DNA of 64,000 nt from Christensenella tenuis (GTDB lineage Bacteria; Bacillota; Clostridia; Christensenellales; Christensenellaceae): the NCBI RefSeq assembly GCF_014287795.1, contig NZ_JACOON010000005.1, forward strand, positions 124,001 through 188,000, in the 5' to 3' direction. Below, piece by piece: positions 8,956 through 18,081 of the stretch (position 1 is its first letter; each line of letters starts with the position of its first letter). The position numbers and the translations under genes were made by a program. A model generated the notes under the pieces. The model was not told where the DNA came from. It made no database searches and was given only the letters and a program-made list of their open reading frames with translations.

Positions 8956-8984
8956 TTGAAAAATCAGCAGGAGTATCATATAAT
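8956..8984 (+). promoter_or_regulatory. tRNA-Thr promoter
   Basis: TTGAAA (8956-8961) and TATAAT (8979-8984) are 17 bp apart. The first thing transcribed would be the truncated tRNA copy at 9007, then the intact tRNA at 9075. Confidence 0.75.
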
Positions 8985-9006
8985 ATTTAAGTCACAGCTT
9001 TATTCT

Positions 9007-9056
9007 GCTGATGTGGCTCAGGGGTAGAGCACATCCTTGGTAAGGATTTGCGTTTC
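9007..9056 (+). pseudogene. Truncated tRNA-Thr (GGT) copy
   Basis: GCTGATGTGGCTCAG and a D-arm and anticodon arm (TTGGTAA loop, GGT anticodon) are present, but the sequence departs after the anticodon stem: no T-arm, no 3' acceptor strand. It differs at several bases from the intact copy 18 nt further on, so it is a diverged paralogue or remnant, not a simple duplication. Confidence 0.75.
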
Positions 9057-9074
9057 ACCTAAAAATTTCATAAT

Positions 9075-9150
9075 GCTGATGTGGCTCAGGCGGTAGCGCA
9101 ATACCTTGGTAAGGTATAGGTCGCGGGTTCGAGTCCCGCCATCAGCTCCA
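9075..9150 (+). tRNA. tRNA-Thr (GGT anticodon)
   Basis: 76 nt including an encoded CCA end. The acceptor stem GCTGATG pairs with CATCAGC, the anticodon loop is CTTGGTAA with anticodon GGT, and the T-arm is CGGGTTCGAGTCCCG. The adjacent tyrosine recombinase at 9321-10760 points toward its 3' end, the usual arrangement for an element integrated in a tRNA gene. Confidence 0.95.
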
Positions 9151-9320
9151 AAGAAATCCTTTGGTAGAGCGGTTTTTTACGAGTTTGTAGGAAACCGCTT
9201 TTCCATTACCATCTTTATCGAGGTCTTCAGTTTTTCTACTATTTTTGTTCTGCCAATATCTATTATTTATGAGCAAAAATCATTTGCTCATAAATTTTGC
9301 TCATAAATTTTGAGTGCAAT

Positions 9321-10760
9321 TCAGGTCGCTTTCTGCAACACGGGTAAACAAGCGTAAAGTTTTTTTGCTAAATCCGGCTGTTCGACTAACTCCTTAAATA
9401 ACCTTCGCAAGTCAAAGTCCTCTGTTACCCGTTTTTGTTTCAGCCGCCCATAAAAATCATTTTCCACTTGTATAGATAACTTTCTTCTATCTTCTTCGAG
9501 AACTTCGTCATAGTGGTCAAGAATCGTTGAAGCCGATGTCTGTCCGCCTTCGCCTCCGACAACCTGCACATCATAGTTTGTTAACCTCAATTTATACATT
9601 GTTGCAGATTTTCGTAATCCTTGCATATCAATTACATCTTCCGCACTCACCCCATCACTTTTTTGCCACTTCTTAAATCGCTTATCCATTGTCCGGGGTT
9701 CAATCGGATCACCGTTTGGGAAACAAAGGAGCAAGCCATAGTCATGATAATCCTTGCCGTAATATCGCTTATCTTGCTCGATCTGTTGCAAACGTTTCTC
9801 GATTTCCTCACACAGTTTCATGTTTAGGAATCCTTTGCGCTCACTTTTTTCTGTCTTTGGCTTTTTTAGGATCATCACAGTCTTTGCGTCCGGTTTCTTT
9901 TTCGGGAAAATACGGATAATATCATCTTGAGCAAGCTCTTCAAGGGCTTCTGTTTCAACACGCTGAAGCGCTTGACTGATTTGGAAGTATTTATTTGCCA
10001 AATCAATACCTTCAGCATCCGTTCCCACAACTTCGCCCGGTCGCATATTGCACATAAATGCAAGATGTACAGCTAAATGCAAAACGGGATCATTAATTTT
10101 TTCCAAAGCATGCTGCACCTGTTCTTTTTTCCAGAATTTTCGTTTTGCATACTTATATGCCGGGGCTTGATCACTGCTTATTGGATTTCGCTTCGTATAT
10201 CCCCATGTTTCCGCATCCCGAAAAGCAGGCCGGATAATATTAAATACTTTCATTAGCGAACTTCCTTTAAGAGTAGGTATTTGATCTTCACTCTTTTTAT
10301 AACTCTTTGCGCCCCTGCATTTCTTTTGGCTTAATTGAAAGAAAAAATCTTCTATTGTTTCCGGTGTAATCTTGCTCACAATCATTTTTCCGAAATATGG
10401 CTCGATGTGATTCCTAATATTCCGCTTCAAACCTGCGTACGAACTTGGCTTCATTCGTACTTTATGCGCATGCCGCTGTGCCCATGCCCAAATAAACTCT
10501 GAGAATGTTTTGCACATATTATCATTTTTAGAATAATGCTTTGTTTTTGTTCCTGCTTTATTCGCATTATACTCATTTACTAACTGTAGCAGCGTTTTAT
10601 CATCATTCTTCCATTTCAGAAATTCAATCATCTTTGCTCGTTCATCGGCTTTATCCAGGTTGCTATATGCTTCATATTGTTGCCTGTTTATTCCATTTTC
10701 GTCTTTATAATAGAATGTGAACGTATATTTTTTACCTCTTTGTTTTATTGAAATTGCCAT
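9321..10760 (-). CDS. int: Tyrosine recombinase / phage-type integrase
   Basis: 479 residues, longer than the usual ~400. An N-terminal AP2-like arm-binding region (KQRGKKYTFTFYYKDENG), a SAM-like core-binding region, and a catalytic domain with the first Arg in CNMRPGEVVG, an R-x-x box in GLRKSATMYKLRL and the nucleophile Tyr in TILDHYDEVL. The canonical His before the second Arg is not obvious. AAAGAGGT precedes ATG 10760, 3 nt after the excisionase stop, so int and xis are coupled. It probably integrates at the neighbouring tRNA-Thr. Confidence 0.9.
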   Translation of the reverse strand: MAISIKQRGKKYTFTFYYKDENGINRQQYEAYSNLDKADERAKMIEFLKWKNDDKTLLQLVNEYNANKAGTKTKHYSKNDNMCKTFSEFIWAWAQRHAHKVRMKPSSYAGLKRNIRNHIEPYFGKMIVSKITPETIEDFFFQLSQKKCRGAKSYKKSEDQIPTLKGSSLMKVFNIIRPAFRDAETWGYTKRNPISSDQAPAYKYAKRKFWKKEQVQHALEKINDPVLHLAVHLAFMCNMRPGEVVGTDAEGIDLANKYFQISQALQRVETEALEELAQDDIIRIFPKKKPDAKTVMILKKPKTEKSERKGFLNMKLCEEIEKRLQQIEQDKRYYGKDYHDYGLLLCFPNGDPIEPRTMDKRFKKWQKSDGVSAEDVIDMQGLRKSATMYKLRLTNYDVQVVGGEGGQTSASTILDHYDEVLEEDRRKLSIQVENDFYGRLKQKRVTEDFDLRRLFKELVEQPDLAKKLYACLPVLQKAT

Positions 10761-10763
10761 TTT

Positions 10764-10970
10764 CTATACCTCTTTCGTATTAGCCGATTGGGTTCCGCTG
10801 GGCATCCATGCGTCAAATGATGCTTTGTTGATACGAAGCCCTCTTTGCCCTACACGTTCTACTTGAAATTTATCTGTGGATTCACAAAAGGCATAAGCGG
10901 TCCTCGGCTTCATATTTAACATTTTTGCTACTTCTTTGACCGTATAGACGCGAGAGGAAAGATTTTCCAT
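10764..10970 (-). CDS. xis: Excisionase / helix-turn-helix protein
   Basis: 68 residues with a winged-helix excisionase pattern (YTVKEVAKMLNMKPRTAYAFC ... INKASFDAWM). It should bend DNA at the attachment site and favour excision. I start at the ATG at 10970, behind AAAGGAGAG; a longer frame upstream has no ribosome site. Its stop is 3 nt before int. Confidence 0.85.
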   Translation of the reverse strand: MENLSSRVYTVKEVAKMLNMKPRTAYAFCESTDKFQVERVGQRGLRINKASFDAWMPSGTQSANTKEV

Positions 10971-11109
10971 AAATGCACTCTCCTTTCTCTCACATGGCAA
11001 CTTTGTTTCGTACAAATAGGCACCTCCTTTCAAAGATTTGGCAGATGCTCTTATTATAGTCCGAAACAATCTCCATGCAAAAAAAACTCATATTTCCAAA
11101 TTACAACAA

Positions 11110-11560
11110 AGAGGTTTGATAAATTCAGAAGTTGGGGCAGACTATTCGTGCTGATATTCAGATCAGAAAATCTGCCCCCACTTTCCATATTCTATTCCGT
11201 TATCATTCGACACTACTTCCCATAACGGACGGGCAACCGTCTGAACCGGCGCGGGCAGCGCCACATTGGAATCTCACCACCCTGCCAACGGCAGGGGCAC
11301 GCTCTGGAACTTGATCTCGACTACGCGCAAGTATCATGATAGGCTGTATAGGTCATGGCATACTCCCAGCCACGGAAGTTTCCGGACGTTGACATTCCCG
11401 CTCGTGCCTTTGATGTTATCTTATTGACGGGAATATTCCCGCAGGCAGTCCTCGCGTGTGCGTTCTTTTGCTCGCTATGCAGCTAACGTATTCAGACGAT
11501 TGGATATTTCGTTTTTATCGGAAGAAAAATACTCCCTTATTATTCAATAGAAAAACACAC
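11110..11560. other. Hairpin-rich noncoding region of the integrase module
   Basis: No gene is visible. The stretch contains several inverted repeats: GGGGCAGA/TCTGCCCC (11134-11141 and 11171-11178), GACGG/CCGTC near 11228-11241, CCCTGCC/GGCAGGG (11280-11296) and a perfect 14-bp palindrome CGGGAATATTCCCG (11428-11441). It lies between xis and the sigma-like gene, where integrative elements carry regulatory, attachment or transfer sites. Which of these, if any, applies cannot be decided by eye. Confidence 0.45.
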
Positions 11561-11571
11561 CGTTTTTTGTC

Positions 11572-12003
11572 TCAATCTTCTAAAAAATTTTTTATTTTTT
11601 TGCGGATCGTTTTTTCTGACTTTTGAACAGACCGTAATACAGCAGCGGCATCGGTTCCTTCAATCCGCGCAATATCTTTCAGTTTCATTCTCAGTACATA
11701 GTAGGCGTAGAACCTTTTCAGCTGCTTTTCCGGTAATTCCATAATGATAGAATAAAGAAATTCGCGCAGTTCCTTTTGCTGCATGATCTCTTCCGGCAGC
11801 ATAGGGGAGTGCAGGGCAAATCGCTCGATCCCATCCTCCCGGTCAAGAGAATAGTATGCGCGGTGATACCGTATTTTTGCATATCCCGCCCTTTCTCTTT
11901 TTGTTTCTTCCCATAAAGCAGTAACTACATCATCCGGTAGAAAGACATAAGTATCTTTCGTATAGAGAGATGGATAAAACTCCCTTAGATTCACTTTTTT
12001 CAT
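11572..12003 (-). CDS. Sigma-70 region 4-like DNA-binding protein of a mobile element
   Basis: 143 residues. The N-terminal half has the pattern LREFYPSLYTKD...PDDVVTAL...YHRAYYSLDREDGIE that recurs in element-borne sigma-like proteins of Firmicutes; the C-terminal half is a region 4-like helix-turn-helix (LPEKQLKRFYAYYVLRMKLKDIARIEGTDAAAVLRSV). It probably regulates excision or transfer genes. The ATG at 12003 follows GGAGGTTACT. A short relic of the same family lies at 15094-15249. Confidence 0.8.
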   Translation of the reverse strand: MKKVNLREFYPSLYTKDTYVFLPDDVVTALWEETKRERAGYAKIRYHRAYYSLDREDGIERFALHSPMLPEEIMQQKELREFLYSIIMELPEKQLKRFYAYYVLRMKLKDIARIEGTDAAAVLRSVQKSEKTIRKKIKNFLED

Positions 12004-12190
12004 AGTAACCTCCATTTTGTCGCTTGTTTGAAAACGCCCGATCAAAATGGAGAAATGGAGGTGCTCGTGCCCTATAAAAGGACATACAAAAAGCACCTTT
12101 GCGGTTTAAGATTGCAAAAGTGCTATATTTTATATGTATTTTTTTAAGAATATATTGTTTATAATATATTTAATACTCTGAAGGTCGAAT

Positions 12191-12465
12191 TTATTGTAGT
12201 ATACCGTAATTTACGATAACCGCCGTAAAAACGACCGCCACCATGGACATCAGCTTAATCAGAATATTAAGGGACGAGCCGGGCGTATCCTTGAAAGGAT
12301 CGCCTACCGTATCGCCGACAACGGCGGCCTTATGCGCTTCACTGCCTTTTCCGCCGTGCGCACCGCCCTCGATATATTTCTTCGCGTTATCCCACGCGCT
12401 GCCTGAGTTGGACATCATAACCGCAAGCACAAAGCCCGTGGCCGTTGTGTCGCCGAGCATACCGA
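12191..12465 (-). pseudogene. hppA: C-terminal fragment of membrane-bound proton/sodium-pumping pyrophosphatase
   Basis: The last ~90 codons of the fused frame read GMLGDTTATGFVLAVMMSNS, SAWDNAKKYIEGG, GGKGSEAHKAAVVGDTVGDP and SLNILIKLMS, which are the diagnostic last two helices of H+/Na+-translocating pyrophosphatases. The remaining ~600 residues of the enzyme are absent. The join to the kinase lies around 12465-12520. The acidic/lysine cluster that binds PPi in this part (DNAKK, GD..GDP) is intact, so the fragment was lost recently or the piece was copied by recombination. Confidence 0.9.
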
Positions 12466-14577
12466 TGAAATTAATCCTTTTCTCCAGCGGCTTTGATTCC
12501 AGCAGGGTAGTCTTTATAAAAGGCCTGAGCCCGTAGAAAAGTGTAGATTTAAATAGCGGCTTGGAAAGGAAACCGTTGACTCCAGCCTTGCGCGCTTCTT
12601 CCTCGATTTCATTCCAATCGTAAGCAGTCACAATCCCATCCATTCCCGGCATTTTCCAGTCCAGTAATACAATCTGGCAACCCTGTTTCTCTTTATGGTG
12701 CGTCGCCGCTATTTCAACGGCAGTCTCGCCGTCTAAGGCATAATCCACCTTCACGCCAATCTTTTTTAACGAAGAAGCGGCACTGTGGCAAAGCTGCTCG
12801 TCATCGTCTACCACCAGCACATTCCAAGCCGAGAGAAGCATATCTTCTTCTTTTTCCGTATTCCTTTCCATATCCAAAATAATGTGGAATTCCGTGCCTT
12901 TATTTACTTCGCTTTTTAATTCTATCGCTCCTTTCATCGCGTCGACAATATGCTTGGTAATCGCCATGCCAAGACCCGTTCCTTCAACTTTCTGTACGCG
13001 CTTGGTATCCTCACGCGCGAAAGAATCGAAAATATTCTTTTGAAATTCAGGCGACATACCGATTCCAGTGTCTCTCACCCCAAAATGGTTGCGCACATAG
13101 AATTCTCCTAACGGCGAATCCTCTTGTGTCAATGCTACATGAATAGTTCCTCTCTCCGGCGTAAACTTGATTGCATTGGAAAGTATGTTTAAAAGCACCT
13201 GGGTCAGTCGCGTGCCGTCGCAGTATACATGTTCAGTCTGTATGTTTTTAATAAAAATATCGAATATCTGTTTCTTTGCCTTGATCTGGGACTGCACTAT
13301 ATTTGTAATATTATCCATCACTTCACGCAGAGAAAGTATATCCACATTCAGCATCATCTTGCCGCTCTCAATCTTCGACATATCTAACACATCATTGATT
13401 AACCCCAGCAGATGCTTGCTAGACAGGGCAATTTTTTCAAGCAGTCCTGCAATTGTATCCGGTTGTCAAGATGTGTCGAAGCTATAGCTGTCATTCCCAT
13501 AATGGCGTTCATCGGCGTTCGCATATCATGGCTCATACTTGAAAAAAATGTACTTTTGGCTCTATTTGCACGCTCCGCTTCCTGCCGTGTCTCTTGTAAA
13601 AGCTTTATCTGTCGCTGGGACATTCGGAAAAACTTATAATATATTAAAAGCATTACCGATAAAATAATGACACAACCACTGATGGCAGTAAAAATACGTT
13701 GATCAAGCAGATGAGATATAGGTTTATACAGCAATTCATAAGGAAGAACTGATACCAAATACCAGCCGGAATATCCCAGCGGGGTAAAATGTGTATTGCG
13801 GATTTCATCTTTGATCTCTGCAACCATGGAATATTCCTCCCCCGCTTCTATCGCTTTTGAGATCCTCTGTATTTCTCCCTCGGGGGTTCTATTGTCGAAA
13901 TGACCGTAATAGAGCACACGGACGAAATACGAATCGGAATCTTCTTCTGTTGCATCGGCATTTTTTATTACATATGTCCCGTCATTGCGGGTGATGTGAG
14001 AATAAATACGGGTTTCACCGATATCGAGCGAGAGTATATCTATAAGAGTCTGTATGGGTATACCTGCAACAAGCGCAGTGCTATTTTCACCATTTTCCAT
14101 GGGAAAAGAAACAGCCGTTCCCAGTAAAAGAAGATCATCGCCTGACTGGTTCGTGCCTTCTGTTACCTTTTGCACGTCTGCGCTTAGCGCATCCATAAAG
14201 GCACTTTCTTCGTCTATCTGTATGGGTTTCCCATAAATAGCTTCGTAGCTGCCGTCATCAGCATAAAGGCCAAGATAACTGAATCCAAGGCTTTGGGCAC
14301 TGGCAGCCAAATTCTCTCGCAGTTTCGCCGCGCCTATATCATTGCGCATATTGCTCCATACAACGCCTTTCAGCTTGGACTGGTACAGATCAATTACAGT
14401 GGAAAAATGCAACGAGATTTGCTTGCCCATTTCGGACATATAAATTTTCCCTATATCACTAATCGTCCTGTCATTTTCATTGACCATATAGAAAGTTATC
14501 CAAGTAAATATAGCAATACATAAGATTAATATGCCTACCAAGCTACTCCACAAAAAGCGCCGAATTTTCTTTCCCAT
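12191..14577 (-). pseudogene. Hybrid sensor histidine kinase, frameshifted and fused to a pyrophosphatase tail
   Basis: The 5' part (14577 to about 13437) encodes an intact N terminus with AAAGGAGG upstream: TM1, an extracellular Cache-like domain of about 270 residues, TM2, and the dimerisation box MSHDMRTPMNAIMG. At an A6 run (plus-strand T6 at 13432-13437) the frame is lost; restoring one A resumes IALSSKHLLGLINDVLDMSKIE, the ATPase domain (SNAIKFTPERG, DTGIGMS, GTGLGMAI) and a receiver (VLVVDDDEQL, LLDWKMPGMDG). In the receiver about 15-20 residues are missing between MPGMDGI and VTAYDWNEIEEEA. After SKPLFKSTLFYGLRPF the frame runs into the C terminus of a membrane pyrophosphatase. Three separate lesions make a working kinase unlikely. 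Confidence 0.85.
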
Positions 14578-15093
14578 GAGGCCTCCTTTACCTCACAAAT
14601 AAAAAACCGTCTACCTGTGCAAAGTTGGTTTCTTTTTTACCAACTAATTAGCCCCCATATGAAAGAAACCACTTAGCTTTGCAATGCTTTTTTCTAATAA
14701 TCTATACTTGTTATCTATTTTTACAGCAAATTTTGTAGCGTGAATGAATTATAATGGTACCTGCTGATGCCTCTTGCCGCACAGAATTCTTTTTACAAAA
14801 AAGCGGAATATAATCCGCTTCTAAAAACAATTTTTACTTCTTTATAATACAATGTCTAAACGTAAATTTCAAGAGCTTCAATATGACAAATATTTTACTT
14901 GCGTTCAATCTTCTATTTGTAATATTGGTAAACGTCTTGTTGTTTTCTGGACTATTTACCCCTTAATGAGGCTGATTTTTTCTCTTTTTTGTATTTTTTC
15001 TTTTGACCATGCTTTAGCTTTCTCCCGATTCACAGCTTGAATTTGTATACTTATCAAACATCATTAGCGCAAATACATTCTTTTAGACCTCCC
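14578..15093. other. Intergenic region with an inverted repeat upstream of the kinase
   Basis: No gene is visible in these 515 nt. GCAAAG...GGTTTCTTT (14619-14635) is repeated inverted as AAAGAAACC...CTTTGC (14662-14682), about 40-100 nt upstream of the kinase start. It could be an operator or a leader hairpin of the kinase transcript. The rest is AT-rich with no recognisable element. Confidence 0.4.
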
Positions 15094-15249
15094 CTAAAGC
15101 TTGATACACTTTTTTGCGCGATAACGGCAGATATACCGTTCGCCGGATTCCTCCTGACGCTTGTGCCCATACATCGCCTCCACGATCCTGTCCGGTACTT
15201 CCACACATTCTTCTGTGTACCGCAGGTAGAAATCCCACATCTTTATCAT
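15094..15249 (-). pseudogene. Remnant of a sigma-like protein
   Basis: A 51-codon frame beginning MIKMWDFYLRYTEECVEVPD aligns by eye with the N-terminal half of the sigma-like protein at 11572-12003 (EFYPSLYTKD...LPDDVVTAL...RYHRAYYSLD against DFYLRYTEEC...VPDRIVEAM...RYRAKKCIKL). It stops where the family would continue into region 4. It suggests a second, older element of the same type once sat here. Confidence 0.5.
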
Positions 15250-15335
15250 AGCCATTGGCCTTTTTCTCTATTTCTTTTTTCTCAGGCGAAGTGATGATAC
15301 TTAGAAAATCAAAGCAAAAAATAATGACATAGGAG

Positions 15336-16651
15336 TTATCCCAGATACCTTATCATGCGTTTGATGTTCAAGGCAGTAGCGGATAGGAGGCAATGGTCTT
15401 CTGCCGCTTCCTTACCTCGCCTTGTCAGGCGCTTTAACCTGTGTATCAACTCCTGCACCACAAAATTTCCCTCGCACCATATCTGTCTTAAATCTAAAAC
15501 TCGTTTATGGGCAGGCGTGTCGTCTGTCTTCCGTTACTGACTCACCGCTTCTTCAAAGATATTTACCCGGATGCTCCGGCTATGTTGGCTACTGCTTACG
15601 CATTGCTCCAGTATCACGCAATCTCAACAATCTTTGCGGATCGCCCGATAGACCTTGCAGATATTGTAGCACTCTCGCTCCAGACTCTTCAATTTCAATA
15701 TCCGGCTTATGGGCAAACAAAGTAATCATTCTCTTCATCATCGTATCGAAAATGTTCACGTTTTAGCTCTGCCTTGTATGTCTCACCGTCTGTTGATTTG
15801 GGTGTGTGCAGCCTGATTCCCATGCGCTTCATTTCGTGATAGATCAGGCTAGTTCCATAACTCGTGTCAGCTCCCGTGTCCTGAATATTTAATCCGATGT
15901 GGTTACACATATATTCCACACGCTCAAGGTACGGTTCCAAATCGTTTACATTTCCTGCCGTCACCGCCACGTCCACCACGATCCCATGTGCCGCGTCCAC
16001 ACTTTGGTGACGCAGGTAATGTATCCCCAAAGGTTTCCCCGGATGTCTCAGCATTCCCGCGTCCGGGTCGGTCATATTGTATTGATTGTTTTCTTCACCA
16101 ATGCTGGTTTCCATTTCCCGTGCGGTACGCGCTGGGGCTTGATAACTTCCGACATTTCTGATATTCTCCGCTTCTTCGTATCGATCCAACCGTTTTATGT
16201 AATCGATGGTTTTACGTTCCACCAATACTTTGACATTCACTTTAAATGACGCATCCGCTTTTGCATGGGCGGAGTGGGGCAGAGTGATCTTTCCATCAAC
16301 CAATCCTTTTTCTATGCATTGCCGCAAGATATGCTCAAGCAGGCGACAAAACAGATTTGTTCCATTAAGCGGGCTGCATCTGTTTTATGAAATCGTTGAA
16401 TGATCCGGCACCCGCTCATCTGAATCCAGCCCCAGAAGTCAACGATAGGCCATATTTACCTGTATCTCCTGCTCGATGCGCCGCTTCGACTCTATGCCAT
16501 GCAAGTATCCCACCAGCAAATACTTCCCCAACACCACCGGCTCAATACCAATACTCAGCCTGCCGTTGTCCGAGCTGTATAAAGCCCAGACTTCATCACA
16601 GATAAAACGGAAACCTACGTAAAGTAATCTTTGAATCATTTGATTCTGCAT
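15336..16651 (-). pseudogene. IS1182-family transposase relic
   Basis: Pieces in changing frames cover the whole transposase: N terminus with LYSSDNGRLSIGIEPVVLGKYLLVGYLHGIESKRR (16651-16439), middle with DPDAGMLRHPGKPLGIHYL, DAAHGIVVDVAVTAGNVND and DTGADTSYGTSLI (16327-15707), and C terminus with LRQIWCEGNFVVQELIHRL and EDHCLLSATALNIKRM (to 15336). Several frameshifts and stops separate them. I did not identify terminal repeats. Confidence 0.88.
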
Positions 16652-16668
16652 TGATTCGGTATGTTCAT

Positions 16669-17322
16669 TTATTCTGCATTTAGCCTTCCCGGTTGCTTTA
16701 TGACATACCGGAAAAATTCTAAGTTGGAGAACCCCATCTTTTGAAGTATATATGCGCTATTTTTTTGATCGTGTTCCGTATTATATTTAGGAATCAGGGG
16801 GACACGGATACGGACGCTTCCCATATCCATCGTATTCCGAAGTATGGCAAGATTCCTCTTCATTACTTCGGCATTCTGCCCGGTATAGCGTTCGTAGATT
16901 CTATTGTCCATGTCCTTTATGTCTATAATCATACTATCCGCTACCTGCGCCGCGGTAATAACAGCTTCTGCCGGGGCATAAAGGGAAGTCTCTATATTTA
17001 GTTTCCATCCGGCAGGCATGAGTGTGCGGAACATCTTGATAAACTCCGGGTAAAGCAACGGTTCTCCACCCCCAAACGTAATACCGCCGCCTGTTGCCAA
17101 AAAATACAGATTATCCTGCTTCACCTCATTCAACAGTTTTTCCGGCGTATATTCGCATTGATTCGTTTCTTGCTGCCGCGAATGCGGATTCAGACAATAC
17201 TGACATCGGAGTAGACAGCCGTAGGCCGCAACAAGCGTCGTAACACCAATACCATCTGTTGTCATCCGATGACGCTCCAAAGCAATCGTTGGAAAAACCG
17301 TTTTTTTATTCGTTTTGTTCAT
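16669..17322 (-). CDS. Radical SAM enzyme, glycyl-radical-activase-like
   Basis: 217 residues. The [4Fe-4S]/SAM motif is CLLRCQYC (C-x3-C-x2-C, about residues 36-43), followed by the SAM-binding GGGEPLL and a typical half-barrel (DIKDMDNRIYERYTG, IRVPLIPKYN). Overall it resembles PflA-type activases but is shorter and has no glycyl-radical enzyme beside it. Its ATG overlaps the end of the Cys-motif protein by 17 bp with no good ribosome site of its own, so translation is probably coupled. It is the last gene of the kinase/phosphatase operon, which makes a role in that system likely but unproven. Confidence 0.85.
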   Translation of the reverse strand: MNKTNKKTVFPTIALERHRMTTDGIGVTTLVAAYGCLLRCQYCLNPHSRQQETNQCEYTPEKLLNEVKQDNLYFLATGGGITFGGGEPLLYPEFIKMFRTLMPAGWKLNIETSLYAPAEAVITAAQVADSMIIDIKDMDNRIYERYTGQNAEVMKRNLAILRNTMDMGSVRIRVPLIPKYNTEHDQKNSAYILQKMGFSNLEFFRYVIKQPGRLNAE

Positions 17323-17668
17323 TTATCAAGCTGTCCGCAGGAACTTCTCCCTCAAGCGACGTCCATTCTTCATCATCATAACTTTCTACGGGCGCGCAGC
17401 CTCTTTGAAACCGAGAGTCACTTTCGGTACAGCCGATACTGCCCAATACCAGTCCTGTCGCCAGTGCGGCTATGGCGACACGTTTTCCCAACTTTTTACG
17501 CCGTTCAAGTTGTTCTTCCAAATATCGTACTTCCGCTTCACAACGCGGACATGTGCCTCTACATTCACCCTGAAATTTACAATCCCTCGTTACATATTCG
17601 ATTTCGTTCTCATCTGCTATTTTTTGCCGTATTTCCTTTAAAATCCTGCACTTATCTTTTCCGTTCAT
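17306..17668 (-). CDS. Small Cys-motif membrane protein, unknown
   Basis: 120 residues. The N-terminal part reads KCRILKEIRQKIADENEIEY, then a four-cysteine motif DCKFQGECRGTCPRC (C-x5-C-x3-C-x2-C, about residues 31-44) suited to binding a metal or iron-sulfur cluster. A short coiled coil (EVRYLEEQLERRKKL), one hydrophobic segment (VAIAALATGLVLGSIGC) and an acidic tail follow. ATG 17668 lies behind GGAGG; an ATG 15 nt upstream overlaps that site. The cysteine next to the hydrophobic end could alternatively be a lipobox-like feature. The stop overlaps the radical SAM gene, so this protein may be its substrate, carrier or cluster partner; this is inference. Confidence 0.75.
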   Translation of the reverse strand: MNGKDKCRILKEIRQKIADENEIEYVTRDCKFQGECRGTCPRCEAEVRYLEEQLERRKKLGKRVAIAALATGLVLGSIGCTESDSRFQRGCAPVESYDDEEWTSLEGEVPADSLINEQNE

Positions 17669-17729
17669 TTTCGTTTCCTCCATGTTTGTTTATCCGAAAC
17701 AGCGGACAACCACATCTGCCTTATGATTT

Positions 17730-18050
17730 TTATTCTCTGGCTGTGGTGTTGAGTTCATTCTCAATATGCTGAATAATACTATCCCGCAAGAAGACGAGGG
17801 TGCGTCGCTGTCCTTCCTCCGTCAATTCCGGCGCAGGGTAGAGTATGGAAATATGTATGATAGAGGCATCCCCCTGTTCCGTCACCGCAAAAGCAAACTC
17901 ACTCAAGTTATCAAATACGTTTATTTGCGCTTTGATATCTCCCACAAGTTCCTGATCATAAATACCATTTAGTTTATCTAATGTATCAAAAATCGCATAA
18001 ACCGCCATACGCCGCGGGCAATTTACCGTTTGTTTGATGACCACTGCCAT
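17730..18050 (-). CDS. Protein of unknown function in the kinase operon
   Basis: 106 residues, no signal peptide or membrane segment. It begins MAVVIKQTVNCPRRMAVYAI and is a compact alternating helix/strand sequence ending in a charged helix. I recognise no family. The start at 18050 is behind AGGAGC at proper spacing; a longer frame to 18122 would overlap the kinase stop. It lies 31 nt after the Ser/Thr kinase and 61 nt before the Cys-motif protein on the same strand. Confidence 0.7.
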   Translation of the reverse strand: MAVVIKQTVNCPRRMAVYAIFDTLDKLNGIYDQELVGDIKAQINVFDNLSEFAFAVTEQGDASIIHISILYPAPELTEEGQRRTLVFLRDSIIQHIENELNTTARE

Positions 18051-18081
18051 ATCATAGCTCCTTTCCGTCCCTTGCGTCCGG

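Noticed and set aside
12191..13390. A genuine kinase-pyrophosphatase fusion protein
   Set aside because: The upstream frameshift, the deletion inside the receiver and the truncated pyrophosphatase make a selected fusion unlikely, although it is kept as a finding because the joint is remarkable.
9146..16650. A second copy of the tRNA-Thr 3' end as attachment site of the integrase module
   Set aside because: I looked for GGTTCGAGTCCCGCC downstream of the integrase module and saw no convincing copy in the window; the far end may be lost or outside.
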